From NCBI GenBank assembly GCA_020465985.1, contig JAANYP010002038.1:1-64000 (forward strand): 64,000 bases of DNA. Reading direction: 5' to 3'. Origin of the DNA: Centrapalus pauciflorus (lineage: Eukaryota > Streptophyta > Magnoliopsida > Asterales > Asteraceae). Position numbers and translations under genes: made by a program. This document shows positions 1 through 12,924 of the stretch, piece by piece; within the stretch, counting starts at the first letter, position 1, and the number at the start of each line of letters is the position of its first letter. The notes under the pieces were generated by a model, which worked only from the letters and a program-made list of their open reading frames with translations, ran no database searches and was not told the DNA's origin.

Positions 1-326
1 GGCTGATGGAACCACATGTGTAATACATAATAGAAATTATGTAGTTTCCGTGTTCGTATGAAGATGTAGCACATATTTCAACCCCAAAACATAACAGTGT
101 GAAAATAGGGGCTACGAAGACTCACTTAGAGTGTGATGGCAAAATATGCGCGTAAATTGCAAGTTTGCGCTCATTGATGGGTGATGAACCGGATGTGATT
201 AACCAAACCCTAAATGATATAAGGGACTTAATAATCTCTCATATGTGATAATATGTATATATCAAGGTTTTATGTCTTAAATCACCCAACATTACAAGTT
301 TATAAATAAAACTCACTTAAAACGTC

Positions 327-429
<103 letters not shown>

Positions 430-1272
430 CAGCTTTTCGAAGGTTTTTCAGCCTACTTTGAGGCTGTTTTTGACCAAGCTCCAAAACGATTTAGGCTTTG
501 GTTTTCTTGGACACTAAACTAGTATATACAAAGAATTTTAAAAGTCAAGAATGACCATTTTTCGAGATATTTAGGTTAGGGAAAAATCTTGTTGAAAACC
601 CTATGTGGGTCATTTTTGAGCTGTCAAACTTTCGGGTTCCCAAATAATATCTGGGGGTTCTAAACTCCATAATAAATTATGAAAACTTCCATATTTTTAG
701 TTAAGACATAGATCTAACTTTTGAGACAAGAATCAACTTATTTTGTTAAGTTATTAATTAGTTATGATTTTTCAAAGTAGATTCAACTTTTCTGCCGAAA
801 TTCAGTAGTTCAAAAACTTGAAATAACTAGTGATTCTTGTTGTTTATTCAAAGACTACATATATAAAAGTTATAAAACATATACATATCACTTGTTTTTC
901 ATAATATTTATACTTTCATGATGTGTTTATATATTTGTAAACACATTTGAAGAAAACAACTTAAAAACAAAACTAGTGATTTATAAACTTGAGTTTTTAT
1001 GAAACTTATTGTTGTTGGTGTTTATATATATTGTGCAAGACTTATATAAACATAAATGTATGATGAAATAAGTTAGTATTTACTTACTTTGACGTATTTA
1101 GAGTAGGAATTGGAGGAGGAGTTGAAACTCTTGCAAGATTTGCACTCAAAAGCACTTGAAATGAAGAACACTTGAAAGAAAATTTGTGTGTGGTGTGTGT
1201 GTGTTGCTTGGCCGGTTTCAAGAGAGGGAGGAAGAAGATTTTTGGTGTGAATAAAATGAAAGGGAAGCTCTC

Positions 1273-1280
1273 TATTTATA
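1273..1280 (-). promoter_or_regulatory. TATA box of LTR A (left copy)
   Basis: TATAAATA on the minus strand inside the symmetrical CTCTATAAATAGAG context. The same motif is at 9272-9279 in the 5' LTR and at 15057 and 22990 in the LTRs of related element B. It is the best candidate for the LTR promoter core; the transcription start itself is not visible. Confidence 0.6.
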
Positions 1281-1826
1281 GAGAAATTTGAATCTTGAAA
1301 AGATGGTGAAATGATGAAAAGCATGGAAGGTAGGACGTTGTGTGCACTTTTAAACAAAATGATGGTGTTTAAAGTAGAATGATTTTTGTAATAAAATATT
1401 TGAAGTCAAACTCTATGTTGTACCACCCCTATAGGGCCGGCCATATACATGTATATCCATGTATTTTCATTTTTTTGTATAAAATTATTTAGAAATGTAT
1501 TCTTGTATTTCCCTTTTCTTGTAAATTCATAAATACTTTTGGATGCATTGTTTTAATGAATTGTTTTAGCCTTGCATAATTAATGTTAAGTAATTGTATT
1601 AGTGTATGATTAGTGTCACTAATCATAATTTATTTATGTACTTACTTGAATTAATCCTTCATATCGTAAACCAATCGGATTAATTGATTTCCCGATTCAT
1701 CGCACCGATGAATTTGATTCGAATTGAGTTGAATTTCCTTATGAACATTGTTAATCACTTTGATTAATTGTTAATGACCACTGATTAGGTTATAATTGCT
1801 AACCTGTTTTAGTGCCGGATGTTACA

Positions 1827-1840
1827 GTCTCCCCCTGTTA
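1827..1840 (-). promoter_or_regulatory. Polypurine tract of element A
   Basis: On the element strand this reads TAACAGGGGGAGAC and ends exactly where the 3' LTR begins. It is the expected primer site for plus-strand DNA synthesis. The identical tract precedes the 3' LTR of element B. Confidence 0.85.
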
Positions 1841-1859
1841 AGGGAATTTCGTCCCGAAA

Positions 1860-4800
1860 TTAGCTCGTGTTCCCTATTGCTTGAGTATTTGAGAATAGAT
1901 GAGGGTATTTTTCGTGGGACTGATCTTCGCGTTCCCATGTAAACTCAGGACCTCTCTTAGAGTTCCATCTGACTTTTATTATCGGGATCCCGCTGTGCTT
2001 TAGTTTCTTGACTTCTCGGTCCATTATTTCCACGGGTTGTTCAATGAAGTTCAACTTATCATCTAGCTCCAGCTCGTTCATGGGTATAACGAGTGTTTCA
2101 TAAGCTAGGCACTTCTTAAGGTTGGATACGTGGAAGGTATTATGAACATTACTAAGCTCTGGAGGCAGATCGAGTCGGTAGGCTACCGGGCCAATTATTT
2201 TGGTGATCTTGAATGGTCCGATATAACGAGGATTGAGTTTTCCTCGTTTCCTAAAACGGATTACACCTTTCCAAGGCGAGACTTTCAACATTACTTGATC
2301 TCCCTCTTAAAATTCCAAATCCTTCCGTCGAACATCTGCATAGCTTTTCTGTCGATCCCGTGCGACCTTTAATCGGTTCTGAATCTGGACTATCTTTTCT
2401 GTAGTTTCCTGGATGATCTCGGTCCAGTGATCTGGCTATCTCCTACCTCAGCCCAACAAAGTGGTGACCGACACTTTCGCCCATAAAGTGCCTCGAATGG
2501 AGCAGTCTTAATACTCGAGTGATAGCTGTTGTTATAGAAAAACTCAACTAATGGAAGGTGCATGTCCCAACTTTTGCCAAAGTCGATAACACATGCCCTT
2601 AGCATGTCTTCCAAGGTCTGAATCGTCCTTTCACTCTGACCATCCGTCTGCGGGTGATAGGTTGTGCTCATGTCTAGGCGTGTACCCAACGCCTCTTGCG
2701 ATGATTGCCAAAATCTTGATGTGAACCGGCTGTCCCTATCTGATATAATTGATACAGGTACTCCATGCCTTGAGACGACTTCTTTAGGATAGATTCGTGT
2801 TAACTTAGCCATCTTATCAGTGTCCTTGATTGCAAAGAAGTGTGCAGTCTTTGTAAGTCGATCCATAATCACCTAAATGGTGTCATAACCTCCAGAAGTC
2901 TTTGGCAACTTGGTGATGAAGTCCATGGTGATATTCTCCCACTTCCACTGGGGTATTTCTGGTTGAACCAACAGTCCTGATGGTTTCTGGTGCTCAGCCT
3001 TAACTTTCAAACACGTTAGGCACTTGCTGACATATGTAGCAATGTCGGCCTTCATGTTTGGCCACCAGTACATTCCCTTCAAGTCGTGATACATCTTATT
3101 TGACCCTGAGTTAATAGCATATCTTGTTTTATGCCCTTCATCCATGACCAGCTTCCTCAATCCTCCGAATTTTGGTAGCCAAATTCTACCCATGAAGTAC
3201 TGACATCCATCTGACTTGATTTCAAACTGCTTATCCATTCCTCTCAAGGCCTCATCCAACAGATTTCCCTCCTTGACTGCTTCCTCTTGTGCATTGCAAA
3301 CTTGAGAGTTTAGGTTTGACTGTACAGTCATGACCAAAGCTCGTACCCTTAAGGGTTTAACCCGTTCCTTCCGACTTAAAGCATCGGCTACTACATTTGC
3401 CTTACCCGGATGATAACGGATCTCACAGACATAATCGCTAAGCAGCTCAACCCAGCCACGTTGCCTCATATTTAACTCTTTCTGATTCAGAATATGCTAA
3501 AGGCTCTTATGGTCTTTAAACATCGTGCACTTAGTTCCGTAAAGGTAGTGCCTCCATATTTTGAGAGCAAACACCACAGCTCCAAGTCGTGAGTCGTGTA
3601 GTTTACCTCGTGAACTTTAAGTTGGCGCGACGCATAAGCGATAACCTTGTCTCTTTGCATTAACACACAACCCAATCCATTGTGTGAAGCATCGCAGTAA
3701 ACAACAAAATCTTCTGTTCCTTCCGGTAGGGACAGAATAGGTGCACTACACAATCTTTGCTTCAATAGTCGGAATGCCGTTTCCTGATCTTCACCTCAGT
3801 TGTACTTTATGTCCTTTCGAGTCAATTCCGTTAAAAACCCAGCTATCTTCGAGAAGGTTTCTATGAATCGTCTATAATAACCGGCAAGACCTAAGAACTG
3901 ACGGATTTCAGTGGGAGTCCTAGGAGTTTCCCAGTTCTTAATGGCCTCGATTTTTTATGGGTCTACTTGAATCCCTTGGCTATTGATCACATGTCCTAGG
4001 AATTTGACTTCTCGTAGCCAAAAATCACACTTAGAGAATTTGGCGTACAATTGTTCCATCTCTAGAAGCTCCAAAATCAACTTCAGATGCTGCTCATGCT
4101 CCTCCTTATTTCTGGAGTAGATAAGGATATCGTCTATGAACACTATTACAAATTTGTCCAAATACGGTTTACACACTCGATTCATAAGGTCCATGAATAC
4201 AGCTGGCGCGTTGGTCAAACTGAATGGCATCACCTGAAAGTCGTAATGTCCATAACGAGTTCTGAACGCTGTCTTGGGTATATCTTCTTCCCGAACCTTC
4301 ACTTGATGATAACCGGATCGCAGATCAATCTTAGAGTAAAAACTAGATCCTTGGAGTTGATTGAATAAGTCGTCGATTCTGGGGAGAGGGTATCAGTTTT
4401 TGATCGTTAATTTGTTCAGCTCTCGATAATCGATGCACATCCTAAAGGATCCGTCCTTCTTCTTGACAAATAAGACCGGAGCTCCCCAAGGTGAGGAACT
4501 TGGTCGGATGAATCCTTTTTCCAACATATTCTTGCAACTGATTGGATAATTCTTGCATATCTGACGGTGCCAATCGGTAGGGTGCTCGTGCGACAGGTGC
4601 AGCTCCAGGCACCCAGTCAATCTGAAATTCTACTTGCCTAGTTGGTGGAAGTCCAGGCAAGTCTTTAGGAAAGACTTTTGGGTAGTCACGAACTACTGGG
4701 ATATCTTCGAGTCGCTTCTCCTCCGATTCCTTTTCCACTAGCTGAACTAACACTGCTTGACAACCTCTTCGAAGGCATTTCAGCGTTCTTAGACCAGAGA

Positions 4801-5524
4801 TGACGTTCAACTGGCGATTCTTTCTTTCTCCTTGGACTGTGAGGACTTTCTTTTTCTTAAGTGGTATTCTTACGAATTTCTTACCATATAAGATTTCGGC
4901 ATGGTTGTCTGAGAACCAATCCATACCGATAACTACATCGAAACTTTCGAGTTCAATAGGCATCAAGTTTATCTTAAAGGGATGATCTGCCAATTTTAGT
5001 GTGCACTCCTTAATTATACTATTCGCTTCAATCAACTTTCCGTCCGCTAATTCTACGGCATAAGCATTTTCTAATGGGGAAAGAGTGGCATTCAGTTGTT
5101 CACTAAACTTAGCAGATATAAGACTTCTATCAGCCCCAGTATCAAATAGCACATAAGCATACATATCATTAAGAAGAAATGTACCCGTCACTACATTGGG
5201 ATCCTGACGAGCGTCGCCTGCTCCCAATACAAAGGCTCTTCCTTGAGTTCCACCATTGTTCCTTTTCTTGGGGCAATCCTTCTTGAAATGCCCACTATTC
5301 CCATATTCGAAGCAGCTCCTTTGTGTGCCACTGTTGCCTCCGTTGGCGTTGAACCTACAGTCTTGGGTCAGGTCACCAAGCTTCTTACACTTCCCACAAG
5401 GGGTTGGGCAGGGACCTACATGATGGTAGGTGCATTGGTTACACCAGGGTTTAGTGCCGATATAACCCTTCCTAGACTCAGTTCCGGCAACAGAGGCTTT
5501 GATGGTTTCGGGCCTTTTGGTCTG
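1860..5524 (-). pseudogene. Element A pol remnant: zinc knuckles, protease, RT, RNase H, integrase, chromodomain-like tail
   Basis: Homology runs right to left through the zinc-knuckle region, an aspartic protease (VLFDTGADRS, near 5130), RT (VFIDDILIYS, near 4130), RNase H (VVYCDASHNGLG, near 3690), the integrase zinc region (CLTCLKVKAEHQ), the integrase core (SDRDSRFTS, HPQTDGQSE) and a C-terminal tail (VRWNSKRGPEFTWERE) like the chromodomain end of Tekay elements. The frame is broken many times: a frameshift near 4530, where the protease/RT frame slides away from the conserved motif, stops between each of the RT, RNase H and integrase segments, and a switch near 3480. It would have made replication enzymes for this element. 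The matching piece of element B is broken at different places. It cannot make a full protein. Confidence 0.9.
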
Positions 5525-6280
5525 TTAACCCGAACCTTTCCCTGATCTATCTTCCCACTTCCTCTTGTTCTCCCCAGCTTTGGCCTCGTTCCTTCGGGCC
5601 ACTTGGTCCATCAAATTATTCGCCATTCGAATGGCGCTCTGGATAGTAGTTGGGTTGGATGCGGTAACATTTCCTTGGATTTTGGGGGCGAGTCCCCAAA
5701 TGTAGCGCTCAATACGCTTGTATTTCGGAGTGACCATCTGGGGGCATAGCAGACTCAGTTCATGGAAACGATTGGTGTACCCTGCTACATCCGTTCCTTT
5801 CATAGCCAGATTCCAGAACTCTGACTTTATCTTTTAAAGCTCATTTCTCGGGCAATACTCGTTGGTCATCATTTGCTTTAACTCGGTCCAAGCGAGTTGG
5901 TAAGCTGTATCAATTCCCACATACTGGGCATAGGAATTCCACCATGTCAAGGCGCCATCTTGAAAAGTGTGGGTGGCGAACTTGACATTCTCATCTTCGA
6001 TGCAACCACTGACGCGAAACACAGAGTCCAGTTTCTCGAATCAATGAACTAGCCCGACAACACCTTCTGTTCCGTAGAAGTATCGAGGCTTACAGCTTAA
6101 AAATCCTTTGATTCCACACCCCTTCTGGGTTGAATCAGATCCTCTCGTGGTGCGACTAGCACCTCCGTCGCCGTTTGCGGTGCTGTTTCTGTTGGTTTCA
6201 TAGGTGGCTATAGCTGCTGCCACTCGTTGTGCGACCAGTTGTTTGATATCAGCGGTGTTCATAGCTGTCTTTGGCGGCAT
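5525..6280 (-). pseudogene. Element A gag remnant
   Basis: The start is placed at MPPKTAMNTADIKQ (6280) because element B has the same MPPK start. An upstream in-frame Met nine codons earlier is also possible. The segment covers the N-terminal basic region and the capsid-like retrotransposon gag domain (GALTWWNSYAQ; ELSLLCPQMVTP; YIWGLAP). The frame breaks near 6040 and near 5830, and ends in a TAA at 5525-5527 just before the zinc-knuckle region. Gag would form the virus-like particle that packages element RNA. In B the capsid-to-knuckle join is also interrupted, but by a different stop in the next codon. Confidence 0.85.
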
Positions 6281-6510
6281 TATCTTAAAGTTTAAAGAAA
6301 AGAGCATAGTGTAAGAAGTTGAGTCTTAAATAATTACATTTTTCTTAAGGCACAGTTCTATAATCATCAAACACAGATTCATAAATAACTTGAAATTTTC
6401 ATTAGTCATTCATAATTTTCTTACATTGGGGCGGGTTATTACCCGAAAATTTTTAGTCCTACACTATTACATAATAATTTCCTAACATTACAAAGATAGA
6501 GGAGGAGGTA

Positions 6511-6738
6511 CTAGGTGTGGGAGTGATCGGGGGTCTCTCCCTTTTCTAACACATTGAGGCGATGTGTCAGCTCCTCATTACGGGCCTCGCTCTCGGCTAA
6601 TCGTTGCCGAAGCTCATCTAGTCCGGCCTGTTGGATGGAGAGGGCGTGCTGGTTAGCCCAGTATAGGTTGGAGTTTTGTAACTCCTCCCGCTCTAAACGA
6701 GCTGTCATCTCTCCAATGTCTTGGTTAAGCAACCGCAC
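6511..6738 (-). CDS. Leader ORF 2 of element A: predicted coiled coil, unknown function
   Basis: A 75-codon frame between the leader acidic/proline-rich ORF and gag. It is rich in Glu, Arg, Leu and Gln with regular hydrophobic spacing (IGEMTARLEREELQNSN, RQRLAESEARNEELTHR), which suggests a coiled coil. Element B carries the same frame at 17506-17766 with most residues the same, including the end TPDHSHT. No family is recognised. In A a TAA lies just before the first Met, so the ORF may once have extended further upstream as in B. Translation has not been shown. Confidence 0.5.
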   Translation of the reverse strand: MRLLNQDIGEMTARLEREELQNSNLYWANQHALSIQQAGLDELRQRLAESEARNEELTHRLNVLEKGETPDHSHT

Positions 6739-6764
6739 TTAGAGGTCGTGCCTAGAAGACCGTG

Positions 6765-7304
6765 CTACCAAGAGTGGTATGGTCTGTTCGGCGGGTTCTT
6801 GGGTGAGTGATGGGGTGGGTTCGGAGGATGGTCCTTCGATATGATCTCAAACTGGGAGGGGATTCCCTCCTCCCGCCTCCATTCTTGGAGGGTCTCGGGC
6901 ATCCAGCCCCATCTTCGGGCGTTTGCCTGTTGTTGTTGTGGTGGTGGACTTGGTCGGGGAGCCGGTACGGGGATAGACTCCCGCCTCGGCATGAAAACTC
7001 TTTTGCGGGCCGTGAACTTCATCCGAGGTCCAGTGTGGTGAGATGGTACAGGTGGGTGATATGGTATGTAAGAGGGGGCCACTGGGGATGGTGGGTCCTC
7101 TCCGGATGGTTCTCCCCACCCGCTGGAGGATTTGTCTTCGTCCACGGGTTCCTCCTCGTCTGACTCTTCCATGGGTTCCTCGTCTTCCGAGGGGTCTTCC
7201 TCCTCGGTTGGGTCCTCCTCAGTAAACACCTCCGGGTTGTATCGGCTGGTGGGGGTATGCTCCTCTTCCGAGTCATACAAAATGATTACAATTGGGTTTG
7301 ACAT
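6765..7304 (-). CDS. Leader ORF 1 of element A: acidic, proline-rich protein, unknown function
   Basis: An uninterrupted frame between the PBS and gag, about 180 codons from the Met at 7304. An upstream Met at 7319 exists, but B begins its homologue at the equivalent of 7304 (MSNN in B, MSNP here). The first half is very acidic (runs of E and D, EEDPTEEEDPSEDEEP). The middle is rich in Pro, Tyr and His, followed by a basic stretch (KFTARKRVFMPRRES), a short Gln run and a conserved tryptophan-rich motif (ARRWGWMPETLQEWRREEG). There is no signal peptide and no known domain that I recognise. The element B homologue is frameshifted near its start. It resembles in position, not in sequence, the extra ORF1 of Tat/Ogre elements. 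Confidence 0.55.
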   Translation of the reverse strand: MSNPIVIILYDSEEEHTPTSRYNPEVFTEEDPTEEEDPSEDEEPMEESDEEEPVDEDKSSSGWGEPSGEDPPSPVAPSYIPYHPPVPSHHTGPRMKFTARKRVFMPRRESIPVPAPRPSPPPQQQQANARRWGWMPETLQEWRREEGIPSQFEIISKDHPPNPPHHSPKNPPNRPYHSW

Positions 7305-7428
7305 GTTTTCTTCTATCAAGGTCCATTTATAGTCTTTTAGTTAGTTACAAAATATTTTCAAAAATTAAGTAAAACTTAAGTGTAGTTATAGTCTAGGGTA
7401 CTAATGCAACCTAGTTCACTATAACTAT

Positions 7429-7441
7429 GGCTCTGATACCA
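7429..7441 (-). other. Primer binding site of element A
   Basis: On the element strand TGGTATCAGAGCC, three bases inside the 5' LTR end. This is the standard plant initiator-Met tRNA complement used by many LTR retrotransposons. Confidence 0.9.
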
Positions 7442-7444
7442 ATC

Positions 7445-9827
7445 TGTCACACCCCGTTACCCCGGTTGGCAACGAAGCGTGACGTCGCGGAAGCGTAACC
7501 ATAATCATAATGAACGACCACTATATGGACGTTTTTAAAAATACATCAATATAACTTTGAAATATAGAAATGTTTTACATAATCAACATAAGGTGTAAGT
7601 AGTTCGCAAGATACAGAGACTTAAATACATAATTAAATTAATCAAAATAATGCAAATAAATCCCCGATGGTTTGAAAATGCATGCGACTCCAAAAGTACG
7701 GAAGCTTGAAAATATTTCCGATGCGATACACTTGCCTTAATTTCCTGAAAATACACGCTAAAATACGTCAACAAAATTGTTGGTGAGCTCATAGGTTTAC
7801 ACGTAAATCTGACTTGTATGGACAAAACAATTGAGTTTGAATTTATAAAATCATAAATTCCTTGTTATGTATTACATATAAACCATCATGCAATCGAAGC
7901 TTAATTAAATGAGTTTTCCCTGTGCAGTATTCCCATACGTAATACTGTGTGTTGAATATATATGCATCCCGCCGTTAGCCGATTAAGACTAACCCGAATG
8001 GGGGACATGACTCACGATAGATCTATCCACAATATATTCGCGCTTACAAATAAATGCAATTAACGGTTCATGATTTGAGGACTGATGGAACCACATGTGT
8101 AATACATAATAGAAATGAAGTTGTTTCCGTGTCCATATGAAAACGTAGCATGTAATTCAACCCCAAAACATAACAGTGTGAAAATAGGGGCTATGAGGAC
8201 TCACCGAGCGTGTGATGGCAAAATGTTTGCGTAAAATGCAAGTTAGCGTAGATTGATGGGTGATGATCCGGATGTGATTAACCAAGCCCTAGATGATATA
8301 AGGGACTTAATAACTTTCCATGTATGATAATATGTATATATAAAGGTTTTTATGTCTTAAATCACCCAACATTACAAGCTTATAAATAAAACTCACTTAA
8401 AACGTCAAGTTTATATATATAATTTTCCAGCTTTTCGAAGGTTTTTCGGCCTACTTTGAGGCTGTTTTTGACCAAGCTCCAAAACGATTTAGGCGTTGGA
8501 CCTCTTGGACACTAAACTACTATATACAAAGAATTTTTAAAGTCAAGAACGGCCATTTTTTCGAGATGTTTAGGTTAGGGAAAAAGCTTGTTGAAAACCC
8601 TATGTTGGCCATTTTTGAGCTGTCAAACTTTCGGGTTCCCAAATAATATCTGGGGGTTCTAAACTCCTTAATAAATTATGAAAACTTCCAGATTTTTAGT
8701 TAAGACATAGATTTAACTTTGAAGAAAAGAATCAACTCATTTTGTTAAGTTATGAATTAGGTATGATTTTTCAAAGTAGATGCAACTTTTCTGCCGAAAT
8801 TTCGTAGTTCATAAACTTGAAATAACTAGTGATTCTTGTTGTTTAATCAAAGACTACTTATATAAAAGTTATAAAACATATATATATCACTTGTTGTTCA
8901 TAATAATTACACTTTCATGATGTGTTTATATATTTATAAACACATTTGAAGAAAACAACTTAAAAACAAAACTAGTGATTTATAAACTTGAGTTTTTATG
9001 AAACTTGTTGTTGTTGGTGTTTATATATATTATGCAAGACTTATATAAACATAAATGTATGATGAAATAAGTTAATATTTACTTACTTTGTTATATTTAG
9101 AGTAGGAATTGGAGGAGAAGTTGAAACTCTTGCAAGATTTGCACTCAAAAGCACTTGAATTGAAGAACACTTGAAAGAAAATTTGTGTGTGGTGTGTGTG
9201 TGTTGCTTGGCCGGTTTCAAGAGAGGGAGGAAGAAGATTTTTGGTGTGAATAAAATGAAAGGGAAGCTCTCTATTTATAGAGAAATTTGAATCTTGAAAA
9301 GATGGTGAAATGATGAAAAGCATGGAAGGTAGGATGTTGTGTGCACTTTTAAACAAAATGATGGTGTTTAAAGTAGAATGGTTTTTGTAATAAAATATTT
9401 GAAGTCAAACTCTATGTTGTACCACCCCTATAGGGCCGGCCATATACATGTATATCCATGTATTTTCATTTTTTTTGGTATAAAAGTATTTAGAAATGTA
9501 TTCTTGTATTTCCCTTTTCTTGTAAATTCATAAATACTTTTGGATGCATTGTTTTAATGAATTGTTTTAGTCTTGCATAATTAATGTTAGGTAATTGTAT
9601 TAGTGTATGATTAGTGTCACTAATCATAATTTATTTATGTACTTAGTTGAATTAATCCTTCATATCGTAAATCGATCGGATTAATTGGTTTCCCGATTCA
9701 TCGCACCGATGAATTTGATTCTAATTGAGTTGAATTTCCTTATGAACATTGTTAATCACTTTGATTAATTGTTAATGACCACTGACTAGGTTATAATTGC
9801 TAACCTGTTTTAGTGCCGGATGTTACA
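7445..9827 (-). repeat. 5' LTR of element A
   Basis: 2383 bp, bounded by TG...CA on the element strand, next to the PBS on its inner side. The partner copy is 1-1826. It contains a TATAAATA box (9272-9279, minus strand). Short ORFs inside it are not supported as genes. Confidence 0.93.
9272..9279 (-). promoter_or_regulatory. TATA box of 5' LTR A
   Basis: TATAAATA on the minus strand, in the same context as in the other LTRs of this family. It is the likely promoter core for element A transcription. Confidence 0.6.
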
Positions 9828-11235
9828 CCCTAAGTCATATATCAGAGTTAGTAAGATCATGCCATTTCATGTCATTAAGACTAAGATCATGCAGCATTTA
9901 TGTGAAGTTCAAATATGATTTCCAACAAACAAGTCCAGTAATAGTCATCGATAAATGTCCATTGTACTTATAAATACAAAATACAAGTCATAACGAGACT
10001 CAATAATATCTAAATCATATACATAAGTTATAGAAAGTCATGATCAATAATAGAATCATACAATGAACAATAGAAAGTCATTAAAGGTCCATAAAGCTTA
10101 TGTGTATATGAATGTCATGTATTGAACAAGTTCAATTATATCTGAACTGAATAATAAAGTTAAAGTCTCTTAAAGTCTGTAAAGACATTGTCAAAGCTCA
10201 GTCAAAAGCTACAAAAAGTGGGAATAGTCTGAAAGTTCAATCGAAGTCCTAAAAGTCCTGTGTAAAGTGCTCTGAAGCCCAGAGTTAACTCAGATTGTGG
10301 AATAATCTACTTGTGAAAGGCAAAGCTACATCAGGAAAATATAACAGTAACACAGTGAATATTGTTGTTCTAGCTTTAATGAAAGTCCTTATATATATTC
10401 AAGATAGAATGTGATCTGTGCACACCATGGTAAGGTGTTGCCATATGGATCATGATAACATGTTGTTATCATTTATCATTCTTTATGTAATTTCTATTAT
10501 TATTTTATTATGATACTTTTATCATTGTCTTGTTTAACAGCTTACCTTCATGTACTTTCGCTTTGACTTGCTATCCACAATTCAGTTTATCAGTCCCATG
10601 TTTGGTTTATAAATGACCTTGTCATATCACCAGTTCACATTAACTGGTGGTTGTCCACTCTGATGTCAACCCATGTTGTCTTACTAGCAAATAGTTTAAT
10701 ATTTTGTGGATTGGCTTCCAACAAAGCGTGTGGGTGGGAATTGACATCATCCTTTCCTATGTCTCACGAGGTCGGTCTGACAGCGACAGCCTTGACAAAA
10801 TCACACTTATGACCAACATATGTCCCACTTTAATTATGTGACATGTAAATTGTTAAATCTATAAACTCACTAAGTCAACGCTTACAGTTGTTGTTAATCT
10901 CTTTACATGTTAAATCAAGAATAGAAGTCAAGAGTAATGTCCATTTAATCCATGTGCATAAGGTTACAAGTATGAAATTTGAAGCTATAGTCCATTACTC
11001 AATTTTCAGTTTGGTACAGATTGAAGTCAGATATTGTAATGGTTTGGGCAGTTGTGTCATGATGTTATGTTGAAGTTGTATTAGACTAGTTTATAGTACC
11101 CTTTATAATTTTAATTTCAAACTTGTAATGTAATCTTCCGTAATTCTTTAATAAAATCTATCTTAGTTATGATTGTTATTGTATTGTTAGTTGGGACTTA
11201 GTCGTTAAGACTCCTTTGGAAAGTTGGGTCTTACA
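9828..11235 (-). other. LTR-like fragment interrupted or flanked by element A (tentative)
   Basis: No gene is seen. The right edge, read on the minus strand, begins TGTAAGACCCAACTTTCC, which is a typical plant LTR start, and position 11235 is followed by unrelated sequence. The interior has features common in gypsy LTRs (for example the block near 10735-10800 with GTCTCACGAGGTCGGTC). No partner LTR, PBS or PPT is in the window, so this may be a solo or truncated LTR into which element A inserted. Confidence 0.35.
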
Positions 11236-12391
11236 TGGGGATATTGGGTTTAGGTTTCGAAAAGATGAAGAGTAGTTGGAGCCTTCATCCGAGATTAGTC
11301 GGAGAGACGAAAAGCTTTGCTCTTAGAACTATGCATCATATCCATGTTGAATTTCCTTTTTTATGTTTGTATTTTAATTGTTTTCTATTTTTATAATTTT
11401 ATAAAGAAATTATTATGTGCCAACTCAACAGCCATGTATGGATCACTAATGCGACCCGGATGCCACATTGGTAAATAACCGGCTGTGACAGGTTATTTTC
11501 TTAAAACCCCAATTTTGATGAGTTTTAGACGGTTGAAGTTTTTTGTGCAATTAAAAATTGTTTGGTGTTTTAATCAAAAAAGGCTGACAAGTTGGGAGGT
11601 TTTTTGCGCAAAAAGTCATTTCACCAAACTCGATATCATTATTCTAATTAAAACCAAATTTTATGAAATTTAAATTAATAGAATCTAGGTTTTGTGGTAA
11701 ATTTTATTTATGATTATTTATGAACTATTAGTCGATTGTATATTAATTCACCGAATGGTTATTATAAAATATAAATTTTTAGCGTTTAGATAACTAATAG
11801 AATTATTGTTCGCTTTTAGATTGGTAAAGTATGAAAGTTGTGCAGTAGTTCTATAAAGTTGGTTTCAGAATAGTTTGCTTTAAGTTATATTGTAGATGTA
11901 GATTATTGTGCAATCTTAAATTAAATATTACCGATTATTGACCCGATCCGACTAATCTAATTAATAACATTAGAAAAGCACTAACACAACTCAAATTTGT
12001 GCGACTGGCAACCAAAACTCTTAGGTCTACCACAGACCTCACATCCCCACCCCACCCCACCCCACCTCATCACATCTTATCCCATCAAACCCTACTACAT
12101 TCCGTCTCACCCCATGTACTACATTTTCCTGAAAAGATAAACCCCTTAAATGGTTGTCTTGCATTTGCCTTAAAAGATAAACAACATAAACGATAAATCA
12201 AGCTCAGTAAGTTAACATATACTTCTTGTTACATGCAATTACGTGGTTGTCTCAAAGTTCAAGTCTCAACGCGTGCAATGCTTATTCTCATGCTCATGCT
12301 ATCACATGCTCTCAAAAATTGGGACACATGCTAAAGGATTAGAGATCTTAACCACTTCAACACATGCAAAGTGAAGATCAATCGCGTACAT
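11236..12391. other. Unassigned AT-rich intergenic DNA
   Basis: No coding region, RNA gene or element end is convincing. There is a short run of CCCCA repeats near 12045-12066. Short ORFs here have no recognisable motifs. Confidence 0.6.
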
Positions 12392-12779
12392 TGTAACACC
12401 CCGAATAATTAAGAGTTATGTATAAATGTTTCCAAAATGTTAATTATAGAAATGTAGTATATAATTATGTAACATCCCATCAATTAAAAGCGTAATTTAC
12501 TTTGTTAAACAATTTTGATTGTCCATTTAAGAGCAATATTATAAGTTAATTTCCAGTATTATTTCTATGTGCTATTATTGGGACTAGAATGATAAAAGAA
12601 TAATATAATATTCGTTATTAAATGAATTGACAAAAATAGGTAATATGTTTTGTCTTTTAATTAAAATGAAAATAAAAAATGAGAGTTTGAGGGGTTATAT
12701 GTGGAAGAATGGGAAGGTTAAGGGGTGAAGGGGTCCAATGGCCAAACGCTCTCCCTTTCCCCCTTCTAAATCGTCTAAG

Positions 12780-12780
<1 letters not shown>

Positions 12781-12854
<74 letters not shown>
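12781..12854. repeat. Compound (CA)n(CT)n microsatellite
   Basis: About 33 bp of CA followed directly by about 42 bp of CT. A short minus-strand frame across it (alternating R/E and V/C) is only a by-product of the repeat. Confidence 0.97.
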
Positions 12855-12856
<2 letters not shown>

Positions 12857-12924
12857 ATTTCTTGCTTGTTGAGAGAAAAAAATAGGATAAAAGGGAGAAC
12901 TTGAGCTAGGGTTTGGGATTGGCA

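Noticed and set aside
1073..1357. 94-codon minus-strand ORF also present at 9072-9356
   Set aside because: It lies across the TATA box and R region of LTR A; conservation follows from LTR duplication.
10888..11673. Small ORFs as host genes
   Set aside because: They are short, lack motifs and lie in LTR-like or unassigned AT-rich DNA.
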